From: Betaproteobacteria bacterium
GTDB taxonomy: Bacteria; Pseudomonadota; Gammaproteobacteria; Burkholderiales; Nitrosomonadaceae
NCBI GenBank assembly: GCA_022601315.1
Contig: JAHZIU010000316.1
Span: forward strand, 1 to 7,079
Length of the DNA stretch: 7,079 nucleotides
Reading direction: 5' to 3'
The position numbers were made by a program, and so were the translations under genes. The notes beneath the pieces are model-generated. The model did not search any database and had not been told where the DNA came from. It saw nothing but the letters and a program-made list of their open reading frames with translations. Numbering within the stretch: position 1 is the first letter of the stretch; each line of letters starts with the position of its first letter. Shown here in pieces: positions 1 to 6,504 of the stretch.

Positions 1-386
1 AAAATTGCACATTTAACCCGTGTTGGAAGATCCCGTATACCAGAAAACACAGTGAGGCGACCAAGATGATGCGGATGGTTTAGATCAAGTTTCCCTGTTG
101 CCATTTCACGAAATTCATCAATTAAGATTTCAGCATCTTCACGTGATTTACCTGTAACGGCAGTCGTCATCATAGAAGCCGAAGCTTTGCAGATTGCGCA
201 GGATTCACCATGAAATGAGATGCGGTTGATTTGATCGTCTTGCAGTTGTAATGCAATATCAAGCCGGTCTCCACATAACGGATTATGGCCCACTGCGTGG
301 TGACTTGCTTGGTCAAGTGAGCCGTAATTACGTGGTTTTCTATTATGATCGAGTATAACTTCCTGATAAAGTGATTTGGAATGCAT
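1..386 (-). CDS. sufU: SufU-type Fe-S assembly sulfur acceptor, 3' end cut by window edge
   Basis: I translated this by hand on the minus strand: 128 residues are present and the frame is still open at position 1. SufU proteins are usually about 145-155 residues, so only a short C-terminal piece is missing. The zinc-site residues of the family are all visible: Cys38 and Asp40 in NPLCGD, Cys63 in ESCAICKAS, and Cys126 in RVKCA. Lys125 sits where IscU has a histidine, and the segment between the second and third cysteine is long, both marks of SufU rather than IscU. SufU accepts persulfide sulfur from SufS and passes it to the SufBCD scaffold in the cytosol. The start ATG shares one base with the sufS stop (TAATG), and AAGGTG lies 8 nt upstream as ribosome binding site. 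Cys66 is an additional cysteine beside the ligand. Family assignment is firm; transfer versus scaffold role is inferred from the family. Confidence 0.95.
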   Translation of the reverse strand, partial: MHSKSLYQEVILDHNRKPRNYGSLDQASHHAVGHNPLCGDRLDIALQLQDDQINRISFHGESCAICKASASMMTTAVTGKSREDAEILIDEFREMATGKLDLNHPHHLGRLTVFSGIRDLPTRVKCAI

Positions 387-1648
387 TATAAAAACACCTT
401 TTGTACAGTTTTGATACCTGCTATCAAAGCGTCAATTTCTGTTTTCTTATTGTAGAAGGCAAATGAGGCACGAGATGTTGCCGGGACATTAAAACGTTGC
501 ATAACCGGTTGTGCACAGTGATGCCCAGTACGTACGGCAATGCCATCTTCATTCAGGATAGTGCCGATATCATGGGGATGGATTCCGTCTATAGTAAATG
601 AAAGAACCGCTGCTTTGTTTGCCGCCGTGCCAATTATGTTGACACCTGGTATCTCAAGCATGCGTATCGTCGCATAGTTTAATAGCTCAGTTTCATAGGC
701 TGCAATCGGTTCAAGGCCAATGGTCGTTATATAATCAACAGCGGCACCAAACCCAATCGCTGCAGCAATGGGAGGCGTGCCAGCTTCAAATTTATGTGGA
801 ATTTCAGCATACGTGGTTTCTGCAAAAGTAACCGATGCGATCATATCCCCACCGCCTTTGAACGGCTGCATTGATTCAAGCATTTCAGCTTTGCCATAAA
901 GGATGCCTACACCTGTCGGACCACAAAGCTTGTGTGCGGAGAACGTGTAAAATTCACAATCAAGCTCCTGAACATCAATGGGAATATGTGGCGCAGCCTG
1001 AGCACCATCAATGAGTACCGGTACATCATGTTGATGTGCATAAGCAATCATTTCTTTTATTGGGTTGATGGTACCTAATGCATTTGATACATGAATCAAA
1101 CTAACGAATTTAGTGCGTTCATTAAACAGTTTTTTATATTCATGAATATCCAGTTCGCCTGCTTCGTTGATTGGGACAACACGAATTTTTGCACCTTTCT
1201 CTTTAGCGAGCATTTGCCAAGGGACAATATTTGAGTGGTGTTCCAGTGTGGTTAGGATAATTTCATCATCTGCCTGGATAAATTTACGACCATAACCATG
1301 CATGACCAGATTGATGGCATCCGTTGTGCCGCTGGTAAAGATGATTTCCCGGTCTTCACGGGCATTTACAAACTGTTGTAATTTGCAACGTGCTTTTTGA
1401 TATTCGGCTGTGGCCACTTCAGAGAGATAGTGAACCGCACGATTAATATTGGCATGCTGTGCCGTTTGATAATAGTTCAAACGATTGATTACTGGTTGTG
1501 GCATTTGACTGGACGCAGCGCTATCCAAATAAACCAGAGGCTTATCTTCAATTTTAAGATTTAAGATAGGAAAATCAGCACGAATTTTTTCCACATTAAA
1601 AGTGGATGAAACTTCAGGTTCCAGGGACGCTTCTACAAGGATATTCAT
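386..1648 (-). CDS. sufS: Cysteine desulfurase SufS (group II)
   Basis: This is a 420-residue PLP enzyme that converts L-cysteine to L-alanine and holds the sulfur as a persulfide. Key residues align with the E. coli enzyme at a constant offset of 14: His137 (LEHHSN) stacks on PLP, Asp214 (LIDGAQAA) contacts the pyridine nitrogen, Lys240 (SAHKLCGPTG) binds PLP, Cys378 (RTGHHCAQP) is the persulfide cysteine, and Arg393 binds substrate carboxylate. The short catalytic loop and RTGHHC mark group II (SufS/CsdA), not IscS. His359 in GIHPHD lies 19 residues before Cys378, where the SufU-partnered B. subtilis SufS has its zinc-swapping His342. The N terminus is about 14 residues longer than in E. 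coli; no internal Met offers a shorter start. The ATG directly abuts the sufD stop (TAAATG) and has only a weak ribosome site, so coupled translation is likely. Confidence 0.97.
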   Translation of the reverse strand: MNILVEASLEPEVSSTFNVEKIRADFPILNLKIEDKPLVYLDSAASSQMPQPVINRLNYYQTAQHANINRAVHYLSEVATAEYQKARCKLQQFVNAREDREIIFTSGTTDAINLVMHGYGRKFIQADDEIILTTLEHHSNIVPWQMLAKEKGAKIRVVPINEAGELDIHEYKKLFNERTKFVSLIHVSNALGTINPIKEMIAYAHQHDVPVLIDGAQAAPHIPIDVQELDCEFYTFSAHKLCGPTGVGILYGKAEMLESMQPFKGGGDMIASVTFAETTYAEIPHKFEAGTPPIAAAIGFGAAVDYITTIGLEPIAAYETELLNYATIRMLEIPGVNIIGTAANKAAVLSFTIDGIHPHDIGTILNEDGIAVRTGHHCAQPVMQRFNVPATSRASFAFYNKKTEIDALIAGIKTVQKVFL

Positions 1649-2959
1649 TTAGCGACTCTGCGTTTGTTTAAGTACTATTTGCTCTAATTGTTGCCTGAGC
1701 GACGAGATGGGAATGCGATTAATGATTTCCGCGCCGAACGCATAAGTTAATAAGTTACGTGCGGCATTCTCGGATAAACCACGGCTTTGCAAATAAAATA
1801 ATTCCTCATGGTCCAGTTGGCCAACGGTGGCGCCGTGCGCGCACTTCACATCATCTGCAAAAATTTCCAGTTGTGGTTTAGTATCAACATGCGCCTGACT
1901 GCTTAATAATAAATTACGGCTTGATTGTGCAGAGTTTGTTTGTTGTGCCTGGGGCCGTACCATAATTTTTCCATTAAAGACAGCATGTGCTGCATCATCA
2001 ATGATGCATTTATGTTGTTGCTGACTTGTACCATTTGGTTTTAAGTGGTCAATATTAGTGTGGGTGTCAGAAAGCTGTTTGTCAGCGATTAAGGTTAAGC
2101 CATCAATATTGCATTCAGCTGCTTCGTCAGTCAGTTTTGCATCAAAATTAAAACGTGAGATTTGTGCGCCCAATGCAATATTGATTGATTCATAGCGGCT
2201 GGCATGCGCCAGAGAAACAGCACAATTTGCCAAGTGAAACGCTTTATTATTTTCACGCTGAATTCGATAGTGCTTTGCTTGTGCGTTAGCAGCCAAGCAG
2301 ATTTCGGTAACAGCGTTAGTAACATAAGCGCCTTCTTGTAACGCTACAAAATCTTCAATGAAGGTTACATTGCTGCCTGTATCGCCAACCAATAAACAAC
2401 GTGCATAACTGGTTACTTCAGATTGTGTTGCAATAAATAACAAATGAACCGGAGCAGCGATTGATGTGTTGCGTGCAATTGATATCAACGCACCATCTTG
2501 CAGGAATGCGGTATTCTGGGCGGTAAAGATATTTTCCTGAAATTTAGCGTATTGTCCTAAATGCGGTTGAATACTGGAAGATTGCGTTGCGAGAAGTTCT
2601 GATAAGTTACCAACAATCAAATTTTCATTATCAATAATATCAGATAGTTCTGGTACATAATGTCCATCCACAAAAACCAGACGATTATTTGTTTCTGCAA
2701 GAAACAGGTGTTCAATGTCTGCAAGTTGTAAATTGCAAACAGCCAGTGATGGTCGATAGGGTAGCTTTGTTAATGGCGAAATATCTGTGAAACGCCATTC
2801 TTCATCGCGTAATGTCGGTAATCTCTGCTTGCCAACTTGATCAATCGCATCAGCTTTTAATTGTTTTAGCCAGGATAAAGCCTCTGTCGAGTTCGAGTCC
2901 TTGTTGGGCAATAACTGCAGTAGAGATTCGAAGTAGTCATGGCAGACTATATCGTTCAT
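1649..2959 (-). CDS. sufD: SufD, scaffold subunit of the SufBCD complex
   Basis: This is a 436-residue protein (E. coli SufD is about 423), made of an N-terminal helical part, a central right-handed beta-helix, and a C-terminal SufBD core domain. The family signatures are DEEWRFTDISPL near residue 52 and CAHGATVGQLDHEELFYLQSRG at 373-394 in two adjoining pieces, with Cys373 and His375 matching E. coli Cys358 and His360. His360 is implicated in cluster assembly at the SufB-SufD interface. SufD pairs with SufB and binds one SufC; it is needed for iron acquisition by the scaffold. The start overlaps the sufC stop in an ATGA junction, and AGGAG lies 7 nt upstream, a good ribosome binding site. 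The low sequence conservation in the middle third is normal for SufD. No truncation or frameshift is seen. Confidence 0.96.
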   Translation of the reverse strand: MNDIVCHDYFESLLQLLPNKDSNSTEALSWLKQLKADAIDQVGKQRLPTLRDEEWRFTDISPLTKLPYRPSLAVCNLQLADIEHLFLAETNNRLVFVDGHYVPELSDIIDNENLIVGNLSELLATQSSSIQPHLGQYAKFQENIFTAQNTAFLQDGALISIARNTSIAAPVHLLFIATQSEVTSYARCLLVGDTGSNVTFIEDFVALQEGAYVTNAVTEICLAANAQAKHYRIQRENNKAFHLANCAVSLAHASRYESINIALGAQISRFNFDAKLTDEAAECNIDGLTLIADKQLSDTHTNIDHLKPNGTSQQQHKCIIDDAAHAVFNGKIMVRPQAQQTNSAQSSRNLLLSSQAHVDTKPQLEIFADDVKCAHGATVGQLDHEELFYLQSRGLSENAARNLLTYAFGAEIINRIPISSLRQQLEQIVLKQTQSR

Positions 2960-3750
2960 ACCGTAGCTCCTGCATTAGCTGTGTTGTCCGAACTGATCCA
3001 GTCATAGCCACGTGTCTCCAGTTCATGCGCTAATTCTTTACCGCCAGTTTTAACAATACGGCCTGCCTGCATGACATGGACATAATCTGGTACGATATAA
3101 TCCAATAAACGTTGATAATGAGTGACAATAATTGTGGCATTGTCTTTATTGGTGATTTGATTCACACCATTAGCGACAATTTTTAGTGCGTCAATGTCCA
3201 GACCTGAATCCGTTTCATCAAGAATGCTCAGTTGCGGTTCAAGTAAAGCCATTTGTAGAATTTCGTTGCGTTTCTTTTCGCCTCCTGAGAAGCCTTCGTT
3301 AACACTGCGATCAAGGAAATCAGGGTTCATGTCTAATAACTTCATTTTTTCACGTACAAAATCATCGAATTCAAGTGGATCGAGTTCTTCTTTTCCGCGT
3401 TGGGTTTGAACGGTATTGTATGCAAGACGAAGGAATTGGCTATTTGCGACACCAGGAATTTCAATGGGATATTGGAATGCCAGGAATATACCGGCTAATG
3501 CGCGTTCTTCAGGTGACAATGTCAATAAATCTTGCTCGTTCAATTGAACAGATCCAGCAGTGACTTCGTAAGCGGAATGACCGGCCAATACTTTTGCAAA
3601 AGTACTCTTTCCTGAACCATTCAAGCCCATAATCGCGTGTATTTCACCACTTTTAACCGTTATGTCGATGCCTTTAAGAATTTTTGTGCTATCAATATTA
3701 GCGCATAGTCCACGCACATCCAGAATTGTTTTGCTATTGTTATTAATCAT
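2956..3750 (-). CDS. sufC: SufC, ABC-type ATPase of the SufBCD scaffold
   Basis: This is a 264-residue soluble ABC ATPase. All nucleotide-site motifs are present: Walker [10 protein letters not shown] at 42-50 (Lys48), Q-loop Gln93 in AFQYP, the signature [10 protein letters not shown] from 154, Walker B LSILDE at 174-179 with catalytic Glu179, the D-loop SGLDIDAL, and H-loop His211 in [10 protein letters not shown]. The sequences GEKKRNEI and DETDSGLD identify SufC among ABC ATPases; there is no membrane partner. ATP binding dimerises two SufC subunits and reshapes the SufB-SufD interface where the cluster forms. The protein is about 16 residues longer than E. coli SufC, the extra being a polar C-terminal tail ([12 protein letters not shown]). 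The start overlaps the sufB stop (ATGA), and GGAGG lies 10 nt upstream. Confidence 0.98.
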   Translation of the reverse strand: MINNNSKTILDVRGLCANIDSTKILKGIDITVKSGEIHAIMGLNGSGKSTFAKVLAGHSAYEVTAGSVQLNEQDLLTLSPEERALAGIFLAFQYPIEIPGVANSQFLRLAYNTVQTQRGKEELDPLEFDDFVREKMKLLDMNPDFLDRSVNEGFSGGEKKRNEILQMALLEPQLSILDETDSGLDIDALKIVANGVNQITNKDNATIIVTHYQRLLDYIVPDYVHVMQAGRIVKTGGKELAHELETRGYDWISSDNTANAGATV

Positions 3751-5183
3751 CCAACACTGCCCTCCAACTTGAAGCTTAAAAGCTTGGTTGCTTCAACTGC
3801 AAATTCCATTGGTAACTGTTGGAATACATCTTTACAGAAACCATTAATAATCATTGATACAGCTTCTTCCGCATCAATACCTCGTTGCGCAAAATAAAAT
3901 AATTGATCTTCACCAATCTTGGATGTAGAGGCCTCATGCTCGACTTTAGCGCTATTGTTACGTACTTGAATATACGGAAAAGTATGCGCGCCAGATTGAT
4001 CACCAATGAGCATAGAATCACATTGTGAATAATTACGCGCACCATCTGCTGTGGGTGAAATTCGTACGAGCCCACGATAACTACTGTTGGAGCGACCTGC
4101 TGAAATACCTTTGCTCACAATGGTGCTGCGCGTGTTTTTTCCAAGATGAATCATTTTCGTGCCGGTATCCGCTTGTTGTAAATGATTGGTTACAGCAACT
4201 GAATAGAACTCGCCAACTGAATTATCCCCGCGCAAAATACAGGATGGATATTTCCAGGTAATGGCCGAACCGGTTTCCACTTGCGTCCATGAAATCCGCG
4301 AATTTACGCCTTTTGCCAGACCACGTTTGGTAACAAAATTGTATATGCCTCCCACACCATTTTCATCACCGGCATACCAATTTTGTACTGTTGAATATTT
4401 GATGTCGGCGTTATCAAGCGCTACAAGTTCAACTACGGCTGCATGCAATTGGTTAGTGTCAAATTGAGGGGCTGTACATCCTTCCAGATAACAGACAGTA
4501 GCTTCTTCTTCGGCAATGACAAGGGTTCGTTCAAACTGTCCGGAACCTTCTGTATTGATCCGAAAATAAGTCGATAGATCCATCGGGCATTTAACGCCTT
4601 TGGGAATAAAACAGAAAGAGCCGTCAGTAAACACTGCCGAATTTAGCGCCGCAAAAAAATTATCGCCAACTGGTACAACAGAGCCAAGGTATTTTTTGAC
4701 CAATTCAGGGTGTTCTTGTACAGCTTCAGAGATCGAGCAGAAAATGATACCTACTTCAGCCAGTTTTTCTTTGTAAGTTGTGGCTACTGAAACGCTGTCA
4801 AAAATGACATCAACAGCAACACCAGCAAGTGCTGCACGTTCATGCATCGGAACGCCAAGTTTTTCAAATGTGCGTAATAACTCTGGATCAACTTCATCCA
4901 TGCTGGCTAATTTTTTCTTCGGCTTTGGGGCCGCGTAATAACTGATTGCCTGGAAGTCAATTTTGGGGTAATGAACATTTTGCCAATCAGGCTCAGACAT
5001 GGTGAGCCATTTTTTATAGGCATTTAATCTAAATTCTAGAAGCCATTCCGGTTCATTCTTCTTGGACGAAATAAGGCGAATGGTCTCCTCGCTTAGCCCT
5101 TTAGGCGCAACTTCAGATTCAATATCGGTGACGAAGCCATGTTTATACGGTTGATTAACCAGATTTTGCAATGCTACGCTCAT
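3747..5183 (-). CDS. sufB: SufB, core scaffold subunit of the SufBCD complex
   Basis: This is a 478-residue protein (E. coli SufB about 495) of the SufBD family. It begins with the SufB N-terminal region ([28 protein letters not shown] near residues 28-59), followed by a beta-helix and a C-terminal core ending in [16 protein letters not shown]. Residues known in E. coli to matter for sulfur uptake and cluster formation are conserved: Cys236 in YLEGCTAP (E. coli Cys254), Cys388 in [11 protein letters not shown] (Cys405), and His416/Glu417 in VEHEAST (His433/Glu434). SufB receives persulfide sulfur and, with SufD, holds the nascent cluster. It is the first gene of the tightly coupled BCDSU block and follows a 115-bp gap after sufA. 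AAAGGA lies about 9 nt upstream of the ATG. The sequence is canonical and complete. Confidence 0.98.
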   Translation of the reverse strand: MSVALQNLVNQPYKHGFVTDIESEVAPKGLSEETIRLISSKKNEPEWLLEFRLNAYKKWLTMSEPDWQNVHYPKIDFQAISYYAAPKPKKKLASMDEVDPELLRTFEKLGVPMHERAALAGVAVDVIFDSVSVATTYKEKLAEVGIIFCSISEAVQEHPELVKKYLGSVVPVGDNFFAALNSAVFTDGSFCFIPKGVKCPMDLSTYFRINTEGSGQFERTLVIAEEEATVCYLEGCTAPQFDTNQLHAAVVELVALDNADIKYSTVQNWYAGDENGVGGIYNFVTKRGLAKGVNSRISWTQVETGSAITWKYPSCILRGDNSVGEFYSVAVTNHLQQADTGTKMIHLGKNTRSTIVSKGISAGRSNSSYRGLVRISPTADGARNYSQCDSMLIGDQSGAHTFPYIQVRNNSAKVEHEASTSKIGEDQLFYFAQRGIDAEEAVSMIINGFCKDVFQQLPMEFAVEATKLLSFKLEGSVG

Positions 5184-5298
5184 TTGGTTTATTCCTTTGG
5201 TTTTATAATAGTTTTAGTTTGAGACAGAAGTTATATTTTTTATTTAAAATCAAATTGTTTGTAAATTGGAACTGTATTTATCCTGTAGTAGTGGATTT
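5184..5298 (-). other. Spacer between sufA and sufB
   Basis: This 115-bp AT-rich gap holds no gene. It contains the sufB ribosome binding site at 5193-5198. No GC-rich hairpin with a T-run is seen, so sufA and sufB are probably on one transcript. On the minus strand TTTACA (5265-5260) is followed after 17 nt by TAAAAA, a poor -10, so an internal promoter is only weakly suggested. The 9-mer TCTGTCTCA at 5228-5220 also occurs in the gap before sufA. Confidence 0.5.
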
Positions 5299-5640
5299 TT
5301 AAGCATTTGCAGACGTTTTTAGATTAAAACTCTCACCACAGCCACATGTGTTATCAATATTAGGGTTATTAAATTTGAATGAACTATTGAGGCCCTCTTT
5401 AATAAAGTCAATTTGTGACCCGTCAAGATAAGGTAAGTTATTAATATTTACAACGATGTTTGTGTTATGAGACTCAAACAACTGGTCCTCGGGTAGAAGC
5501 TCATCGGCAAAATCAAAAGTATAAGAAAAACCGGAACAACCTGTTTTCTTGACCCCAACACGTAAAGCAATTCCTTTTCCGCGGTTTGCAATTTGTTGTT
5601 GGATTTGTTGTGCTGCACTTGTTGTTAGCGTAATTGCCAT
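5299..5640 (-). CDS. sufA: A-type Fe-S cluster carrier (SufA/IscA family)
   Basis: This is a 113-residue HesB/IscA-family protein, full length for the family. The three conserved cysteines are Cys35 in KKTGCSGFSY and Cys99 and Cys101 in NTCGCGESF, giving the expected C-x63-C-G-C spacing. Other family marks are YLDGSQIDFIKEGLN at 71-85 and FKFNNPN. These proteins accept clusters from a scaffold and hand them to apo-targets, and may also bind iron. The sequence around LDGSQIDFIKEGLN is at least as close to IscA as to SufA; I use sufA because of its place directly before sufBCDSU. The ribosome binding site is weak (GGA about 9 nt before the ATG). The gene is 219 bp after iscR and 115 bp before sufB. 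ErpA is less likely because its different glycine- and acid-rich C-terminal context is absent. Confidence 0.9.
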   Translation of the reverse strand: MAITLTTSAAQQIQQQIANRGKGIALRVGVKKTGCSGFSYTFDFADELLPEDQLFESHNTNIVVNINNLPYLDGSQIDFIKEGLNSSFKFNNPNIDNTCGCGESFNLKTSANA

Positions 5641-5859
5641 ATCACTATTTCCATTAAATATTCATTATGATGTGTTTTTATCCAAAACCAGCTTACTTAG
5701 AACATAAACAAAAGCCTCGATAATCAGAAATACAATTGCTGTAACTATATTGTCTCATTGATGAGACAGATGTTAATTGAAATTGTTCTTTGTTTATTGT
5801 CATTTAGAGGCGTTTAGATGAACAATGAATAGTGTTATTGCTGAAAGTTAAACATTACT
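5641..5859 (-). other. Spacer between iscR and sufA
   Basis: This is a 219-bp AT-rich gap without a convincing ORF. It has no hairpin followed by a T-run, so readthrough from iscR into sufA is plausible. It holds the perfect dyad at 5751-5768, listed separately. A possible minus-strand promoter consists of TTAACA (5776-5771) and TATAGT (5749-5744), but the 21-nt spacer is far from the usual 17. I see no convincing IscR type 1 or type 2 site here. Confidence 0.5.
5751..5768. promoter_or_regulatory. Perfect 18-bp dyad, possible operator
   Basis: TGTCTCAT and ATGAGACA are exact reverse complements separated by 2 bases. The half-site centres are 10 bp apart, one helical turn, which suits a dimeric DNA-binding protein better than an RNA hairpin with a 2-base loop. 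It lies one base upstream of a TATAGT hexamer on the minus strand. It does not resemble either IscR site class. The binding protein is unknown; the dyad itself is certain, its function is inference. Confidence 0.45.
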
Positions 5860-6321
5860 TTAGGCAACAGTTGTTCTGCGCATATCAAAAATAGGGACAA
5901 GACCATCGTCTTGGCTTTGCTTCTGATTATCTACAAGTTCTTTGAGTGTGACTGCGCCAAGATACTCAAAAATAAGATCATTGAGTTTAGCCCATAAATC
6001 ATGCGTCATGCATTTTCCTTCATTATGGCAATTTTCTTTGCCACCGCATTGTGTCGCATCAATCGGTTCATCAACCGCAAGAATGATGTCTGCAACAGAT
6101 ACTTGGGACAAGTCTTTGGCAAGGCAGTATCCGCCACCAGGTCCACGTACACTTTCGACCAGCTCAGATTGACGGAGCTTAGCAAACAATTGCTCCAAGT
6201 AAGATAAAGAAATTTTTTGACGTTGGCTAATATCGGCAAGTGTTACAGGGTTGTTGCTATGTTGCATTGCTAAGTCAAGTAGCGCAGTAACCGCAAACCG
6301 TCCTTTTGTTGTTAATCGCAT
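5860..6321 (-). CDS. iscR: IscR, [2Fe-2S] Rrf2-family transcription regulator
   Basis: This is a 153-residue regulator. The N-terminal winged helix starts with MRLTTKGRFAVTALLDLA, and the recognition region is SLSYLEQLF with Glu43, the residue that in E. coli governs site discrimination. The cluster ligands match E. coli IscR in number and position: Cys92, Cys98, Cys104 and His107 (QCGGKENCH, then CMTHDLW). Holo-IscR represses type 1 promoters; apo-IscR still binds type 2 sites. I chose the ATG at 6321 rather than the upstream in-frame ATG at 6348. The family starts with MRLT, AAAGGAG sits 6 nt before this ATG, and the longer form would add nine residues (MPDSLKEQF) unlike any family N terminus. 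Its promoter carries two type 1 sites, so autorepression is expected, and the same transcript probably feeds the suf genes. Assignment is firm; control of suf is inferred from position. Confidence 0.97.
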   Translation of the reverse strand: MRLTTKGRFAVTALLDLAMQHSNNPVTLADISQRQKISLSYLEQLFAKLRQSELVESVRGPGGGYCLAKDLSQVSVADIILAVDEPIDATQCGGKENCHNEGKCMTHDLWAKLNDLIFEYLGAVTLKELVDNQKQSQDDGLVPIFDMRRTTVA

Positions 6322-6327
6322 AAATTG

Positions 6328-6334
6328 CTCCTTT
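6328..6334 (-). promoter_or_regulatory. iscR ribosome binding site
   Basis: The minus strand reads AAAGGAG here, and GGAG ends 6 nt before the ATG at 6321. This strong site decides the iscR start in favour of MRLTTKG and against the ATG at 6348. Confidence 0.85.
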
Positions 6335-6351
6335 AAAGAATCGGGCAAGGT

Positions 6352-6379
6352 TAGTCATAAAAATGCGCATCATAGTCAT
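6352..6379. repeat. Direct repeat flanking a palindrome in the iscR leader
   Basis: TAGTCAT occurs at 6352-6358 and 6373-6379, start to start 21 bp (two helical turns), with the palindrome ATGCGCAT at 6363-6370 between them. It lies in the predicted untranslated leader of iscR, downstream of the promoter. TAGTCAT resembles the YAGTCRR half of the IscR type 1 consensus, but no full site is formed. Function unknown. Confidence 0.35.
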
Positions 6380-6382
6380 TAA

Positions 6383-6407
6383 ATACCCGATTGATTTACT
6401 CAAGTAT
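6383..6407. promoter_or_regulatory. IscR type 1 operator, promoter-proximal copy
   Basis: This 25-bp stretch starts ATACCCGATT and ends CTCAAGTAT. Compared with the E. coli type 1 consensus as I recall it (ATASYYGACT, RWWWY, AGTCRRSTAT) it agrees at 23 of 25 positions, counting degenerate letters. It overlaps the -10 hexamer of the iscR promoter and the expected transcription start, so [2Fe-2S]-IscR bound here should block initiation. The consensus comes from enterobacteria; binding by this protein is inferred. Confidence 0.85.
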
Positions 6408-6431
6408 ATAATACCCGATTAATTTGATCAA
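6403..6431 (-). promoter_or_regulatory. iscR promoter (sigma70-type)
   Basis: On the minus strand the -35 hexamer is TTGATC (6431-6426, 4 of 6 matches) and the -10 is TATACT (6408-6403, 5 of 6), separated by exactly 17 nt. Transcription would start near 6397-6395, leaving a leader of about 75 nt before iscR. The -35 lies inside the upstream IscR site and the -10 overlaps the downstream one, the arrangement expected for autorepression. Confidence 0.8.
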
Positions 6432-6435
6432 CTAT
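6411..6435. promoter_or_regulatory. IscR type 1 operator, distal copy
   Basis: This 25-bp stretch starts ATACCCGATT and ends GATCAACTAT, agreeing with the type 1 consensus at 22 of 25 positions. It covers the -35 hexamer. Its first ten bases are identical to those of the proximal copy, and the two sites are 28 bp apart start to start. Binding is inferred from the consensus. Confidence 0.8.
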
Positions 6436-6465
6436 TTTCTTTTTTTATACTTAAATTTATTAACT
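6436..6465 (-). promoter_or_regulatory. AT-rich UP-like element before the iscR promoter
   Basis: Directly upstream of the -35 the minus strand is almost pure A/T, with a run of seven A interrupted by one G and then more A, and AAATTTAAG further up. Such tracts at this position can contact the alpha subunit C-terminal domain of RNA polymerase. This is inference from composition and position only. Confidence 0.4.
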
Positions 6466-6474
6466 GACAAAGCA

Positions 6475-6504
6475 GGGTAGGGAAAAGGTTGGGGGGAGTG
6501 GAGG
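6475..6504 (+). other. G-rich tract, possible G-quadruplex
   Basis: The plus strand has GGG, GGG, GG, GGGGGG, GG and GG runs within 30 bases (19 G) in an otherwise AT-rich gap. There are only three runs of three or more G, so a three-tetrad quadruplex would need an irregular strand; a two-tetrad form is possible. It lies about 45-75 bp upstream of the iscR -35. No coding or known site explains it. Confidence 0.4.

Noticed and set aside
2131..4467. Several 60-80 residue ORFs on both strands inside sufD, sufC and sufB
   Set aside because: They are other-frame shadows of strongly conserved genes, with no ribosome sites and low-complexity or incoherent protein sequence.
5641..5859. IscR type 2 site or intrinsic terminator between iscR and sufA
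   Set aside because: I found no CC/GG half-site pair with correct spacing, and no stable hairpin followed by a T-run.
5942..6239. Three ORFs of 68-77 residues overlapping iscR
   Set aside because: These are shadows of iscR, whose frame is fixed by the conserved ligands and helix-turn-helix.
6322..6348. Upstream in-frame ATG at 6348 as the iscR start
   Set aside because: It would add MPDSLKEQF, which is not part of the IscR family, and the AAAGGAG site fits the ATG at 6321.
6325..6349. Third IscR site around a further CCCGATT on the minus strand
   Set aside because: Only about 15 of 25 consensus positions agree, and the site would lie over the ribosome binding site without the second half.
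6438..6447. Plus-strand T-run as a terminator
   Set aside because: No hairpin precedes it on the plus strand and no plus-strand gene exists; it fits better as the AT-rich element upstream of the minus-strand promoter.
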